From the NCBI GenBank assembly GCA_951799405.1, contig OX637334.1, forward strand, positions 7,812,001-7,876,000: a stretch of 64,000 bases of DNA. Direction: 5' to 3'. Source of the DNA: Agapetus fuscipes (taxonomy: Eukaryota > Arthropoda > Insecta > Trichoptera > Glossosomatidae). The position numbers and the translations under genes were made by a program. The notes beneath the pieces were generated by a model. The model was not told the origin of the DNA and searched no databases. It saw only the letters and a program-made list of their open reading frames with translations. Of the stretch, positions 1-9,700 are shown piece by piece (within the stretch, counting starts at the first letter, position 1; each line of letters begins with the position of its first letter).

Positions 1-519
1 TTGGTTTTTTCAAATGGCAGCCCATAGACACAGATTAGCAAGAGTGTTGAAATAACTAATTTATAAAGTTAAAAATTAATTAATGGCAACTCTGAAAATT
101 TAAAATAATTTCTTGGAGCCGTCTTGAGAAAAGTGCAATTTTATGTTTTATTTGTTGCAATTTTCAATGTAATGCCGTGTTATTCATACTTAATACATGT
201 CCAAAAAAGTCGATACAGCCAAAATTTGGTATCTCTAGGTCTTATACTTTGGAAAGTGACACACACACACACACAAACACACACATACAGACGGACGTTT
301 TTGAAAGATAGTGTTTTTTGGCATGTCCTGCACCAGGACAACTCATTTCCGTGAAAACCTCGAAAAAAAAATTTCACACCAAATCAATAAAAAAAATTAT
401 AGCCTTCAGCTATAGCAAGAAAGTAAAAATGCGAAATTGATGCGAAATTTTCATTTTCAATAAAAAATAAATGCGAAAATTTGTTTTTTTATTTGCGAAA
501 ATTCCGTACCTCTAATTAT
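1..519. other. Gene-free stretch with CA microsatellite
   Basis: No conserved coding potential. Positions 259-286 are a short (CA)n run followed by an AT-rich segment ending near 436 in a motif like CTATAGCAAGAAAGTAAAA, which looks like the end of a dispersed repeat, but I cannot assign the family and see no second copy here. The two opposing short ORFs are by-products of the CA tract. Confidence 0.5.
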
Positions 520-786
520 GGGCTCACATGCGGCATTTTTAAGCGCGAACTTAAGCTTGTCTGCTGGAGTGATGCTTTCCGGGATCTATTGCCGTGGTCT
601 GTGGGAGCTGGAGCTTCCGGACGTTTCGCCCATGCTCCCACAGACCACGGCAACGGATCCCGGAAAGCATCACTCCAGCATCATCAGCCGGCCGTGTAAG
701 CCTAAAACTCTTATTAAACTTGTCTGCTTGTGGGAATACGTTTAATACAAATTTTAAATGTAATATATCTTTCCAACTTAGATTAT
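520..786 (+). repeat. RTE LINE 3' tail, split by an insertion
   Basis: Begins GGCTCACATGCGGCAT and ends CCAACTTAGATTATGG, the last half of the RTE 3' tail seen intact at 40563-40812. It is interrupted at 566-718 by a hairpin insertion flanked by duplicated CTTGTCTGCT. Without the insertion the two halves read as one continuous tail. Confidence 0.75.
566..718. mobile_element. 153-bp hairpin insertion with 10-bp target duplication
   Basis: Arms 563-608 and 634-679 are inverted copies of each other (44 of 46 match) around a 25-nt loop; the outer 3 nt of the left arm fall in the target duplication. CTTGTCTGCT occurs at 556-565 and 719-728, and between the copies the host LINE tail is interrupted, so this is a real insertion. 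The arm sequence matches the repeat at 14614-14700, which carries a hammerhead-like core; here only the GAAACGTC half remains (minus strand, loop region). The 3' part contains AGCCTAAAACT, shared with 19319-19329. A Penelope-like element end inserted with an inverted partial copy is the best fit; no ORF is present. Confidence 0.7.
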
Positions 787-1370
787 GGATGCTTCTAAGG
801 TGTTTTTCTGTAAAAAATCCAAACATTTTAACATTTGAACTTTTAATCTGACTACCGGATACTCTGATGGCATAGGTACACAGATGGTTTACAACAATCA
901 TTAAAAAATCATGAAATAATTTGGGTGTAAGTGACAGAGATTTACGAGGTCGTTAACAGATGTCGTTAGCACAATTAAAACCCCGAGGATTTAATCAAAC
1001 GCTGGCGTACTTACATTTTAATTTAGTTTTTTCCACTGACGACATTCCAAGATTGATCTGTCAGAAAAACTGTCAACGAAAGGCGAGTGGGAAAAAATGG
1101 GCAGCAATTGAGTTTTTAATTTGAATTCCAGTCCATTGTTATTAAAGCGTCTTAACCCTAATAATATTAGGCAGTTTTTGGGATTTTTTAAAGCAGTCTG
1201 TGGTAAAAAAAACTAACCATATTCTATATTTCTTAAACTGTGAAAATTCATTATTAATCCTTCTTTTTTAATCACAGAACAACAATTATTCTACATTAAG
1301 CACTGTTTTTATTTTCACTTATATTTATCTTAAAATTGACTAACTTACATTTCTTTCAATTTTAAATAAT
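787..1370. other. Gene-free stretch
   Basis: AT-rich sequence without a credible ORF, RNA gene or repeat that I can match elsewhere in the window. Confidence 0.5.
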
Positions 1371-1580
1371 GATGCGGTTGACCACTCATGCTGTAGAAAA
1401 TGGTTCACTTTGCCAATGTCACCCCTGTTTCAGGGAAGGTCAGCAAAAATTTCGTGGTGTATGTCCATTTAAGATTTGGATTAATATGTTGTATGTTCAC
1501 ATGCAGTTCACGTGTCTTCTTGTGAGAATTCATGTTATATGAATCTCCAATGTTAGATTATTTGCAACTTAGATTAGATA
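1371..1580 (+). repeat. RTE LINE 3' tail
   Basis: Contains the tail landmarks in order: GACCACTCATGCTGTA, GGTTCACTTTGCCAATGTCA, CCCTGTTTCAGGGAAGGTCA and the terminal TTGCAACTTAGATTAGAT. It starts inside the tail, so it is a 5'-truncated insertion. Confidence 0.8.
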
Positions 1581-1585
1581 ATATT

Positions 1586-1702
1586 ATATAATGGAGGATG
1601 AGACTGTAGGAGGAAGGCGTTGGACAGGCAGCGGTGGCTGCGGTTGATGAAGGAGGCCAAGATCCACCCCGGGTTGTGCTGATGATGATAATGATGATTT
1701 AT
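1586..1702 (+). repeat. Non-LTR retrotransposon 3' end with GAT-rich tail
   Basis: The segment GGACAGGCAGCGGTGGCTGC through CCACCCCGGGTTGT and a GATGATGATAATGATGATT tail is shared with 12935-13155. The shape (coding-like remnant, then a simple-repeat tail) fits the 3' end of a second non-LTR retrotransposon. The clade cannot be told from this fragment. Confidence 0.5.
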
Positions 1703-1945
1703 TTTTGATACAAGTTTTTTCGTTTATTTGATATGTTACATTATTTTCTACTTTCAATTTTTATCTCATCCCTCTTTAGGCATAACAATATTTCCAGCCT
1801 TTTGTTTTCCATTCAGATATCACATTTTCATCACAATTTCCCGACCTTGAACTCTTACCTTTTCACAGATTCCAACAAAACAAACAAACAAACATCGAAA
1901 CCATTACAAAGTCGTGTAAACATCCCTACCTTAAGTATAAACCCG

Positions 1946-2062
1946 TAAGCTTTAACTCAACCGTAGCATTTCACCAAAAAATATGAAAATTAAAACGCTC
2001 ACTAGGAGCTCTGATTTACTTTTCATAATTTTTTTTGGTCTGAGCTACGGTAGAGTTAAAAC
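1946..2062. repeat. Foldback element (AACTCAACCRTAGC family)
   Basis: TAACTCAACCGTAGCATTT near 1955 is mirrored by GAGCTACGGTAGAGTTAAA near 2042, with a centre resembling AAAACGCTCACTAGGAGCTC. Related centres or arms occur at 19485-19595, 28025-28115, 30370-30460, 31915-31990 and 54950-55050, so this is a small dispersed foldback family of about 110 bp without coding capacity. Confidence 0.6.
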
Positions 2063-2318
2063 GTATTTTTTTAGACTTGGGGTATAGAATTTCATAGCCG
2101 AGTCGAGCTTCAAACCAATTATATCACAGACGTCAACCACGGGTTAAAAAAAATACAAAAAAAAACAAACAAAGATATGTGGCTTTAAAAAAACAATATG
2201 AAAAAGTAGGCAGTATTTTTATGTTAGAAAAGCAAAAGACATTTTTTTGTGATGTATGGATAGAGTGCTAATCCAAAACAATGAAATGTGTTAGAAATTC
2301 TTCTTGATTGATAACTCT

Positions 2319-2449
2319 AAGGCCCGGTATTTTCAACGTTAGCATAGGGACTTTATTTGAATGAAAAGTAAGCAATTATGCCAATCGTGTGGGTAGTTTT
2401 TTTTTTAAGTTTAAAGTCCATAAGCTAACGTTGAAAATACCAAGTCTCA
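2319..2449. mobile_element. Short MITE-like foldback element
   Basis: GGTATTTTCAACGTTAGC at about 2326 is mirrored by GCTAACGTTGAAAATACC at 2424-2441, with further pairing of GACTTTA and TAAAGTC inward. Total length is about 130 bp with about 35-bp arms and no ORF. No clear target duplication, so superfamily is open. Confidence 0.6.
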
Positions 2450-2519
2450 GCATTTTTCTTTCGTATGTATACAAAATATTTTTTTTTCAGAAGTATTTAC
2501 GGAGTGAATTTCTGATTAT

Positions 2520-3215
2520 AAATATTTGTAATACGCAATGCAGGTTGATCTGCAGTGTTGGCGGCTAAAGCTTTTAAATTTTTAAAGGGTAATTTTTCTT
2601 GTATAATAAACATTAGTCAAGGAAAGGGTTATGCGGGGAAATGTCGAAAAATGGGTAGGTATGTGAAACAGTCCCAAAAAAAGGGTTTTGTTCGTAGTTC
2701 GGTACATTTCTTTGCAAGTCGATGGAATGAAAAAGAGTCCACTGTGACGTCACAAAGCCATTGTCCGCACGATATTTGCAAGGGAAATGTCTTTGCAGTA
2801 ATTTCCTTTTTTATTGAGCGCAGACGAGAATAAACTTTCACGATTACTTTCTGTTTTTTTTTGTTCTATAATTTTTACTGCTTACTATTTGTACAAAAAG
2901 ATAATTACAATTTGGAATTCATATAGCGCTTTTTCATGATGCGTGATCACCCTAAAGACAACTTAAGTGATGTATATACGAGGACGATTCTTTGACTTAT
3001 TGGTTAGTATGAGGCTGACGACCGATAGTGTAAAAAATGATTCACTTTGCCAATTTCAATCCTAATTCAGTGCAGATCTGTAAAGGTTGCAAGTTGTTCA
3101 TTTCAGGTTTGGATATTAATTTGTATGTAGGTACAAATGCAGAACTCACACCTTTCTGTTTGTGGGCATGCATTTAATATTACACCTCCCATGTCTCAAT
3201 ATAAGAAAAAAACTC
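2520..3215 (+). pseudogene. Truncated RTE LINE 3' end
   Basis: At 2545-2571 a reading frame gives RLICSVGG-stop, closely like the last residues of the intact RTE ORF (RLICNADL at 40410-40435) and like RLICNVGG-stop at 23871-23900. A diverged RTE 3' tail follows at about 2988-3215 (TTCTTTGACTTATTGGTTAG to TCTCAATATAAG). The roughly 400 bp between do not match the intact 3' UTR, so the two parts may be separate insertions. Confidence 0.5.
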
Positions 3216-3267
3216 TTTTTTGTGAGTTGCAAGTCATGTTCAAATCGCAATTTAACACTTAAGTATT

Positions 3268-3540
3268 CCTTGGCTTTTAAGTTGGTATGACCACTCATAC
3301 TGTAAAAAATAGTTCACTTTCGCAATGTAACAATTGTCTTTCAGGGAAAGGCGTGAAGAGATGCAAGGTTCATATCAAAGACATGCCCACAGGCAGACAC
3401 GTATAAGCTCGTGCTTACAAATGCTAATATGTAAGCACGATAATAATAAAATATAATCTACAATGAACATAAACTTTGCACCTTTTGCCAGCCTTCCCTG
3501 AAACAGGAGTGACATTCGAAAAGTAAGTACAACGTAAGTG
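3268..3540. repeat. Two RTE tails in inverted orientation
   Basis: A plus-strand tail (3268-3375; GTTGGTATGACCACTCATAC and TTTCAGGGAAAGGC) runs directly into a minus-strand one (3376-3540; CATGCCCACAGGCAGACACG and CCTTCCCTGAAACAGGAGTG). Both are 5'-truncated pieces of the same tail. Confidence 0.7.
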
Positions 3541-4223
3541 TGAAACGAGGAAAAAAAATAAACAAATACAAATAATAAAACAACACATATTTCAAAATCA
3601 AAAAAATGTGATGTCAAATGGCCGGGTTACTAGGGAGTTTGCGAACTAATCATTTTGTTATTAGTTGCTTAGTACAGATCTCAGTATGTCTATGACGTTC
3701 CTCCGCCGACAAAAATCTAATTTCATATTTTGTGACGAGTTTATTCCATATATTACACAATAAAAAAAGTTCAAAATCTTGTCACCTCACGCTTGTGTTT
3801 GCCACTAACCTAATTTCTTTTCAGCCCTACAAAAAAAATGCTAATATGTCCACCACTTTATTGTTGTGTTTCCAACTTATCGGGGAAACATGGCAAAAGT
3901 TGTCTAATTGAATTTCGTACTTAATCAAATTGAAAAGTTTTCACGAAAGAAACTGCCAACCCTAAGTGTATTGAGACTCGCGAGTATTAGGTTTTATTCT
4001 AGACTCGCGAGCTCTCCTGCCACCCCTGGGTTTTATTGTAAACTCGAGAGATGCGGTGACAACCCTAGACTCGCGAGATGAATTATTCGCTCGAAAGAAG
4101 CTCAGATTTTAAAGGTAGTTCTGACGAGGATAGCTGGAAAAGTCAGTAGAGGTTCGGAGCGTGTAAAACAATAAATCATTTTTGTTTAAGTAAAACTCGT
4201 AGCACCGAAAATTTTCAACATAC
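3541..4223. other. Gene-free stretch with three CTCGCGAG palindromes
   Basis: No ORF of note. CTCGCGAG occurs at 3977-3984, 4004-4011 and 4070-4077, with a variant CTCGAGAG at 4043-4050, all in one 100-bp patch of a loosely repeated unit. GACGTCAAATGGCCGGGTTA near 3610 resembles segments at 43391 and, inverted, 46066, suggesting another short dispersed repeat. Confidence 0.4.
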
Positions 4224-4227
4224 ATAC
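4224..4227. other. Target-site duplication (ATAC), left
   Basis: ATAC directly precedes the 5' LTR and is repeated at 11414-11417 directly after the 3' LTR. A 4-bp duplication is usual for Ty3/gypsy integrases. Confidence 0.85.
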
Positions 4228-4699
4228 TGTTATGTAAATATAAATATTGAAATAAGTATGGGTAGTTATAGTTATAAGAATCCTCAAAAGTATTGGTAGG
4301 TAAGATCGATAATTATGTATAAGTGTAGAATTCTCTAGGCTAAGTAGGTATTTGTTATAATTATAGGAATACTGTATTGCATTGGTAGGTAGGATTTTGG
4401 TTGTGTCTAGGTAGTACGTGAAACATCGAGAAGTAATAATTACTCTGGAACCGTCTGGCGACTTTAGTTCTGGATCATACTGCTCTGAAGAGTATAAAGG
4501 TGCGAATGGCCTGCAGAGCGGGCCAGTATCATAGAGACTTACAAACACATCGAAGTCATCTGATCAGTGAACCAAAACCAAGTGGAATAATCGAGAAAGT
4601 AGTGTGAAAATAAATTTTGTAACTGTGTAAAATAAATAACTATTGAAGAAGACCTGTGTATTTTTAATTTGAAGACAATTGAACCCTAATTTCGTAACA
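4228..4699 (+). repeat. 5' LTR
   Basis: 472 bp, TG...CA ends. A TATA box (TATAAAG) lies at 4493-4499, and an initiator-like CCAGTATCAT sits about 25 bp downstream near 4523. AATAAA signals (about 4611 and 4632) in the 3' half would serve polyadenylation in the 3' copy. Same length as the 3' LTR with no difference that I noticed. Confidence 0.95.
4493..4499 (+). promoter_or_regulatory. LTR TATA box
   Basis: TATAAAG within the 5' LTR, correctly placed ahead of the likely R region; the same motif recurs at 11207-11213 in the 3' LTR. It would drive the genomic RNA of the retrotransposon. Confidence 0.6.
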
Positions 4700-4701
4700 A
4701 T

Positions 4702-4721
4702 TGGCGTCAGGTGCGGAATTG
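4702..4721 (+). promoter_or_regulatory. Primer-binding site
   Basis: TGGCGTCAGGTGCGGAATTG begins two bases (AT) after the LTR end. TGGCG pairs with a tRNA ending in CGCCA, that is, a G discriminator base. I cannot name the tRNA without a tRNA set from this genome. Confidence 0.7.
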
Positions 4722-5383
4722 TCAAGAAAAATTAAGATCTTCTGTCTAAAAATAAATAAAATAAATTAAATAGTGTTAAAATGAACTTTATTCAAATTGA
4801 ACTTTGTGTGAACTGACTTTTGTGAAAACAAGTGTTTAAATAAATTTTTGTTAAAAGAAAAGACGCAAAAGCAAGTTGTTTATAAATTCTGGAACATCAT
4901 ATGGAACATAATTCTGGACATAATTCTGGACATAACATAATGACTATTTTACCGCATTGAGAAAGTCATCAAATTGGACCATAGTTTTTTTATTATTGTG
5001 TGTGATTAAAAAAATAAAATAAATAAATAAAAATCTTGAAAAATATTACAAAAGAACGTTCCAGATTCATCGAGAAAAAGTTTTTGAATAACTATCCTTT
5101 GTTTACAAGTGTGTGAATGTACATTAAGTACCTACCTGTGTGTTTGAAAGACTTGAGACGAAATAAATAATTATGTACTATCAGACATTATTATGTTAAA
5201 AATATTGGTGAATTAAAAATAAATATTAAAAGACAGTACCTACTTACCTACCAATCAGTGTAATCAGACAAATTATTATTTTTGCTAAAGTACGTATTCA
5301 AAACAGCTATATATATAAAACTCAAAACTTGTATTAAATAAATTTGAAAATATTTTTGTTTTGACGTAAATTTTGAAAAAAAA
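4722..5383 (+). other. Retrotransposon 5' leader
   Basis: Untranslated leader of about 660 nt between PBS and gag, AT-rich. Around 4890-4940 a short unit like ATAATTCTGGAC is repeated. The long antisense reading frame over 5248-5949 is a shadow of gag. Confidence 0.6.
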
Positions 5384-6724
5384 ATGGCAGCTAAGGTGAA
5401 CATCAAGGACCTCAAAGTCACTGAGCTTAAGAATGAGCTTCTGGAGAGGGACCTGGAGACCTCAGGAGGGAAGGCGGCCTTACAAGCACGCCTCATGGAA
5501 GCTCTAGAACAGTCAGGCGAAGACCCGGCATACTTTGTCATGGCATCTGGGGGAGACCGCGCCCTTGAGGAGCTGAACCTCAGCATCAATGGAAACTTGA
5601 AGGAAGGCCTCACTACCATGGAGGAGAAGATGACCAGTAACCTGACAGGACTGAAAGTGGAGATGGCTGACAACGCCAAGACCCTGAAGGAGGACCTGAC
5701 CGGGCTGGAGGAGAAGATGACCACCAACCTGAAGGAAGTGGTGACCGACCTGAAGGTGGAAATGGCTGACAACGCCAGGAATCTGGAGGAAAAGGTGTCC
5801 CGAAATCTCACAACCCTGAAAGGAGAAATGGAAGAGAAGATGACAGCCCTGAAAGGGGAAATGGAGACTCGTATATCAAGCCTGGAGGACCGTCTGCGTG
5901 CCGAGCTGGCTGACAAGTGCCAGATGGAGTCCACCAGAATATCCCCCAAAGACGGCCTTCACGACGAGACCGACCAGGGATGCTCAACTCCAACCAGGGT
6001 CACTAGAGGGGATGACGACCCTTCGCTGTCGAAGCACAACCTTCCGACCTTCGACGGGAAGACGTCGTGGGAGGAGTATTTGACCCTCTTTGAGACGGCT
6101 GCCATGATGGGAGCCTGGAGCCAGCAGAAGAAGGCTTCGGTTCTCAGCCTGTCGCTCCGAGGAGACGCTCTCAGGGTTCTGCAGGCCATACCCCTGGACA
6201 ACCGTGGTGACTTTGGGCAGCTGAAGCAGCGCTTGGATATGCGCTATGGCCACAAGTGCCTGGAGCAGCTGTACAAGTCGCAGCTGAACACAAGGGTGCA
6301 GAAGCCCAACGAGAGCCTCCAGGAGTTTGAAATGGACATCGCCCGCCTGGTACGAGACGCTTACCCGACAGCCTCCGACGACATCTGTGAGAGCTTGGCA
6401 GTGGACAAGTTCCTAAATGGATTGCGGGAATGGGAGACGCAACAAGCCGTAAAACTAGCCCATCCCAAGGCTTTGAACGAGGCGCTCAGCCAAGCTCTCG
6501 AGTTTGAGGCTGTCAAACAGTCCATCAGGGGCCACGCCAGGGTTCGTGCAGTCGAGGCAGAGGAGGTCAAGCTACCTACAACCGAGGAGCTAATTGAAAA
6601 AGTGCTGGAACGTCTGAGACCTCGAAGACGAGACCCACGCTGCTGGAACTGCGGACAGCTGGGCCACCTTAGCACCAAGTGTCCCAAGCCTCAGAAACCC
6701 AGAAAACAGGCTGCGGAAAACTAG
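5384..6724 (+). CDS. gag: Gag polyprotein with SAP-like N-terminus
   Basis: 446 residues. Gag forms the cytoplasmic particle that packages the element's RNA. Residues about 10-42 read as a SAP motif (LKVTELKNELLERDLETSGG, then KAAL-ALMEALE-like spacing), a helix-turn-helix-like DNA-binding motif known mainly from chromatin and DNA-repair proteins and not a standard part of Gag. Residues about 65-175 are a coiled coil of repeated LKxEM/LEEKM heptads with internally duplicated units (VEMADNA twice). About 220-380 is the retrotransposon Gag core (YLTLFETAAMMGAW, later QEFEMDIARLVRDAYP). A CCHC zinc knuckle, CWNCGQLGHLSTKC, occupies 420-433. The start is the ATG after a long leader, preceded by AAAAAAAA. 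It ends TAG at 6722-6724, overlapping pol by 52 nt. Confidence 0.92.
   Translation: MAAKVNIKDLKVTELKNELLERDLETSGGKAALQARLMEALEQSGEDPAYFVMASGGDRALEELNLSINGNLKEGLTTMEEKMTSNLTGLKVEMADNAKTLKEDLTGLEEKMTTNLKEVVTDLKVEMADNARNLEEKVSRNLTTLKGEMEEKMTALKGEMETRISSLEDRLRAELADKCQMESTRISPKDGLHDETDQGCSTPTRVTRGDDDPSLSKHNLPTFDGKTSWEEYLTLFETAAMMGAWSQQKKASVLSLSLRGDALRVLQAIPLDNRGDFGQLKQRLDMRYGHKCLEQLYKSQLNTRVQKPNESLQEFEMDIARLVRDAYPTASDDICESLAVDKFLNGLREWETQQAVKLAHPKALNEALSQALEFEAVKQSIRGHARVRAVEAEEVKLPTTEELIEKVLERLRPRRRDPRCWNCGQLGHLSTKCPKPQKPRKQAAEN
6673..6724 (+). promoter_or_regulatory. Gag-pol overlap, -1 frameshift window
   Basis: The pol frame is open from 6673 (after TAG at 6670-6672) and lies one base back from gag, so -1 frameshifting is needed. 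GGAAAAC at 6715-6721, read G GAA AAC in the gag frame just ahead of the gag stop, is the best slip candidate: the A-site AAC can re-pair as AAA, while the P-site match is poor. No perfect X-XXY-YYZ heptamer is seen. Confidence 0.5.
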
Positions 6725-9700
6725 AAAGGGTTAATGGGAAGGGGCAACCGTTGACCCACGCTGGAGAGGCCCTGAAATCTGCTGCTACTGTCGCAACCGT
6801 GAGAGGAAAAGCCAGCAGCATTTTTATCAATGGCATAATGGATGGAGTAACTCGTGAACTACTGGTGGACACGGGAGCAACCAGGACAATTCTGAGACGC
6901 GACATAGTGGCACGAGGTAAGCAGATTGCACCAACAAAGTGGTCTCTGCACACCGCCACGGGAGAGTCAGCACAGGTGTATGGGGAGACGATTGCCACCT
7001 TCCAAATTGGCAGCACCACTTTTGATCATCGGACGTTGGTGGCCAACATTGAAGAAGACGTTATATTGGGAATGGACATACTGGACAGATTTGGGTGCAG
7101 TTTAAATTTAAAGAAAGGGTCCATTAAAATTGGAAATGAAGAAGTCATCCTGCAAAGACGGAAAGAACTGGCTGCACGTGTTATCCTAGCCAAGAATACC
7201 GAAGTGAAGGGGCGATCCGAGATGATAGTGAGTGCCCGCCTGGATTCCAGTAGTACAAATGACCAAATCTGTATGATAGAACCGGAGAACATGGACAATG
7301 TTAACAAAGGAGTCATGGTGGCAAGAACAGTGATTCGCGCAAAGGAGACCATTCCTGTCAAGATCATGAATGTGAACAGCTACCCAGTTAAAATGAATGA
7401 AGGTTTTGTTTTGGGCAGATGTGAGAGGATAACTTCCATTGTGCAACAGATGACAAACATGTCATGCGAAGGAAACAAATTGTCAACACAATTGGAAGCC
7501 CTGGTCCACGACGCTTCCCAAGGTCTAACCGAGGAAAACAAACGGAGAGTGAGGAGTTTGATCTGCCGCTACCAGAACATTTTCGAGGACTCTAATGGCC
7601 GTCTGGGAAGAACCAAGGTAGTGCGACATAGCATAGACACCGGAGAAGCGAGACCAATAAAACAGGCTCCAAGAAGACTACCCTTTGCAAAGCGGGAAGA
7701 AGCTGACAAGATCATCAAAGACATGAGCAAGGATGGCATCATAGAACCATCAAGTAGCCCTTGGACATCCCCGGTGGTACTGGTGAAAAAGAAGGATGGT
7801 ACCACGAGATTTTGTGTGGACTACAGACTGCTCAACGATGTTACGAAAAAGGATAGTTACCCTCTGCCAAGGATTGACGACACCTTGGACACATTGGCAG
7901 GATGCACCATTTTTTCCACATTGGACCTGAAAAGTGGCTACTGGCAAGTTGAATTGGATGCCAAAGATAAGGAGAAAACTGCATTCTCGACTGGATCTGG
8001 ACTTTGGCAGTTCACCGTGATGCCATTTGGCTTATGCAATGCCCCCGCCACGTTTGAAAGGCTGATGGAGAATGTGCTGCGAGGACTGTCATGGGAAACC
8101 TGCCTGGTATACTTGGATGACATAATCATCCTGGGAAAGGACTTCAACCATCAGTTGAGAAATCTGGAGCAAGTTTTCGGGCGACTACAAGATGCTGGAC
8201 TGAAGCTCAACCCGAAAAAGTGTAACCTGTTCAAGAAACAAGTAAATTACCTGGGACACATAGTTTCTCAACGTGGAGTTGAAGTTGACTCTGCCAAAAT
8301 CAAGGCAGTAAGAGACTGGCCCGTGCTGAAGGACAAACATGAAACTAGGAGTTTCCTGGGGCTGTGCACTTATTACAGGAGGTTTGTGCCAAGATTTGCG
8401 GACATTGCAAAACCGCTCACCAAGCTTACGGAAGAAAACACTCGCTTCCATTGGAGTGATTCCTGCGCACAAGCATTTGAAGAGCTTAAGGGAAGATTAA
8501 CAAGTGCCCCCATCTTGAGCTACCCACGAAAAGATGGAAAGTTCATCCTGGATACCGACGCTAGTAATGTGGGGATAGGAGGCGTCCTTTCCCAAATACA
8601 GGATGGGCATGAGACTGTTCTGGGTTACTTCAGTAAAGTGCTTTCCAAGCCAGAACGAAATTATTGCGTGACCAGACGAGAGCTTCTTGCCGTGATAAAA
8701 TCAGTGGAACACTTCCGCAAATACTTGTACGGGAGAAAATTCACACTACGGACTGATCATGCTGCACTGGTTTGGCTTCTGAAATTCAAAAACCCAGAAG
8801 GGCAAGTGGCTAGATGGATTGAAAGGCTCCAGGAGTATGATTATGACTCCGAACATAGACCTGGCACGCTTCATCGAAATGCGGATGCATTATCCAGACG
8901 ACCATGCGCCAGTGACTGCAAACATTGCAGCAAGATGGAGGACAAGGTAGCAATTGTCCAAAGGACGACCACCGAAGATGAGGACTGGCAAGATGAAAAA
9001 TTGGCGCAAGACCAACTGAATGATCCGGACTTGAAGTATGTGATGGAATGGGCGCGAGAAGGAGAAAGGCCAACCTGGGAAAAACTCGCCCCCTTATCAC
9101 CAACTGTCAAGGCTTATTGGGCTCAATGGGGATCCATAGTGATAGAAGGAGGGTTTCTGAAACGAAAGATCGAGAAGCAAGACGGCACACTTAGAAGAAA
9201 GCAAACCCTCGTTCCGAGGAGCCGAGTACCGGAAATCCTTGGACTGCTGCATGGAGGAACTTCTGGAGGACATCTAGGCGTTAAGAAGACGCTGGAGAAA
9301 GTGAAAGAGCGATTTTACTGGATCAACTGCAGCGAAGACGTCAAAGATTGGTGTCGAAAATGTGTAACCTGTGCAACGGCCAATGGACCGCAAAGGAAAA
9401 GGCGAGCACCAATGCGTCAGTACAATGTTGGCAGCCCCTTTGAAAGAATTGCCATCGACATAGCTGGCCCATTTCCTACAACTGAGAAGGGTAACAAGTA
9501 CATCATGGTGGTGATGGATTACTTCAGCAAGTGGGTGGAAGCTTACTCAATCCCTAACCAAGAGGCCGTAACTGTGACTGAAGTTCTAGTTACCGAATTT
9601 ATCAGCAGGTTTGGCGTACCCCTGGAATTACATTCTGATCAGGGAAGGAACTTTGAAGCTGCTATCTTCCAGCAAATGTGTGAGCGGCTAGGGATCTACA

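Noticed and set aside
4186..4548. Minus-strand ORF in the 5' LTR (also 10927-11262)
   Set aside because: The same ORF appears in both LTRs simply because they are repeats; no conserved protein.
5248..5949. 233-codon minus-strand ORF
   Set aside because: Lies antisense to the gag coiled coil, whose repetitive codons keep the reverse frame open; no family resemblance.
6679..6681. Independent start codon for pol
   Set aside because: The codon is GTG inside gag. Pol is open upstream to 6673 and is best explained by frameshifting.
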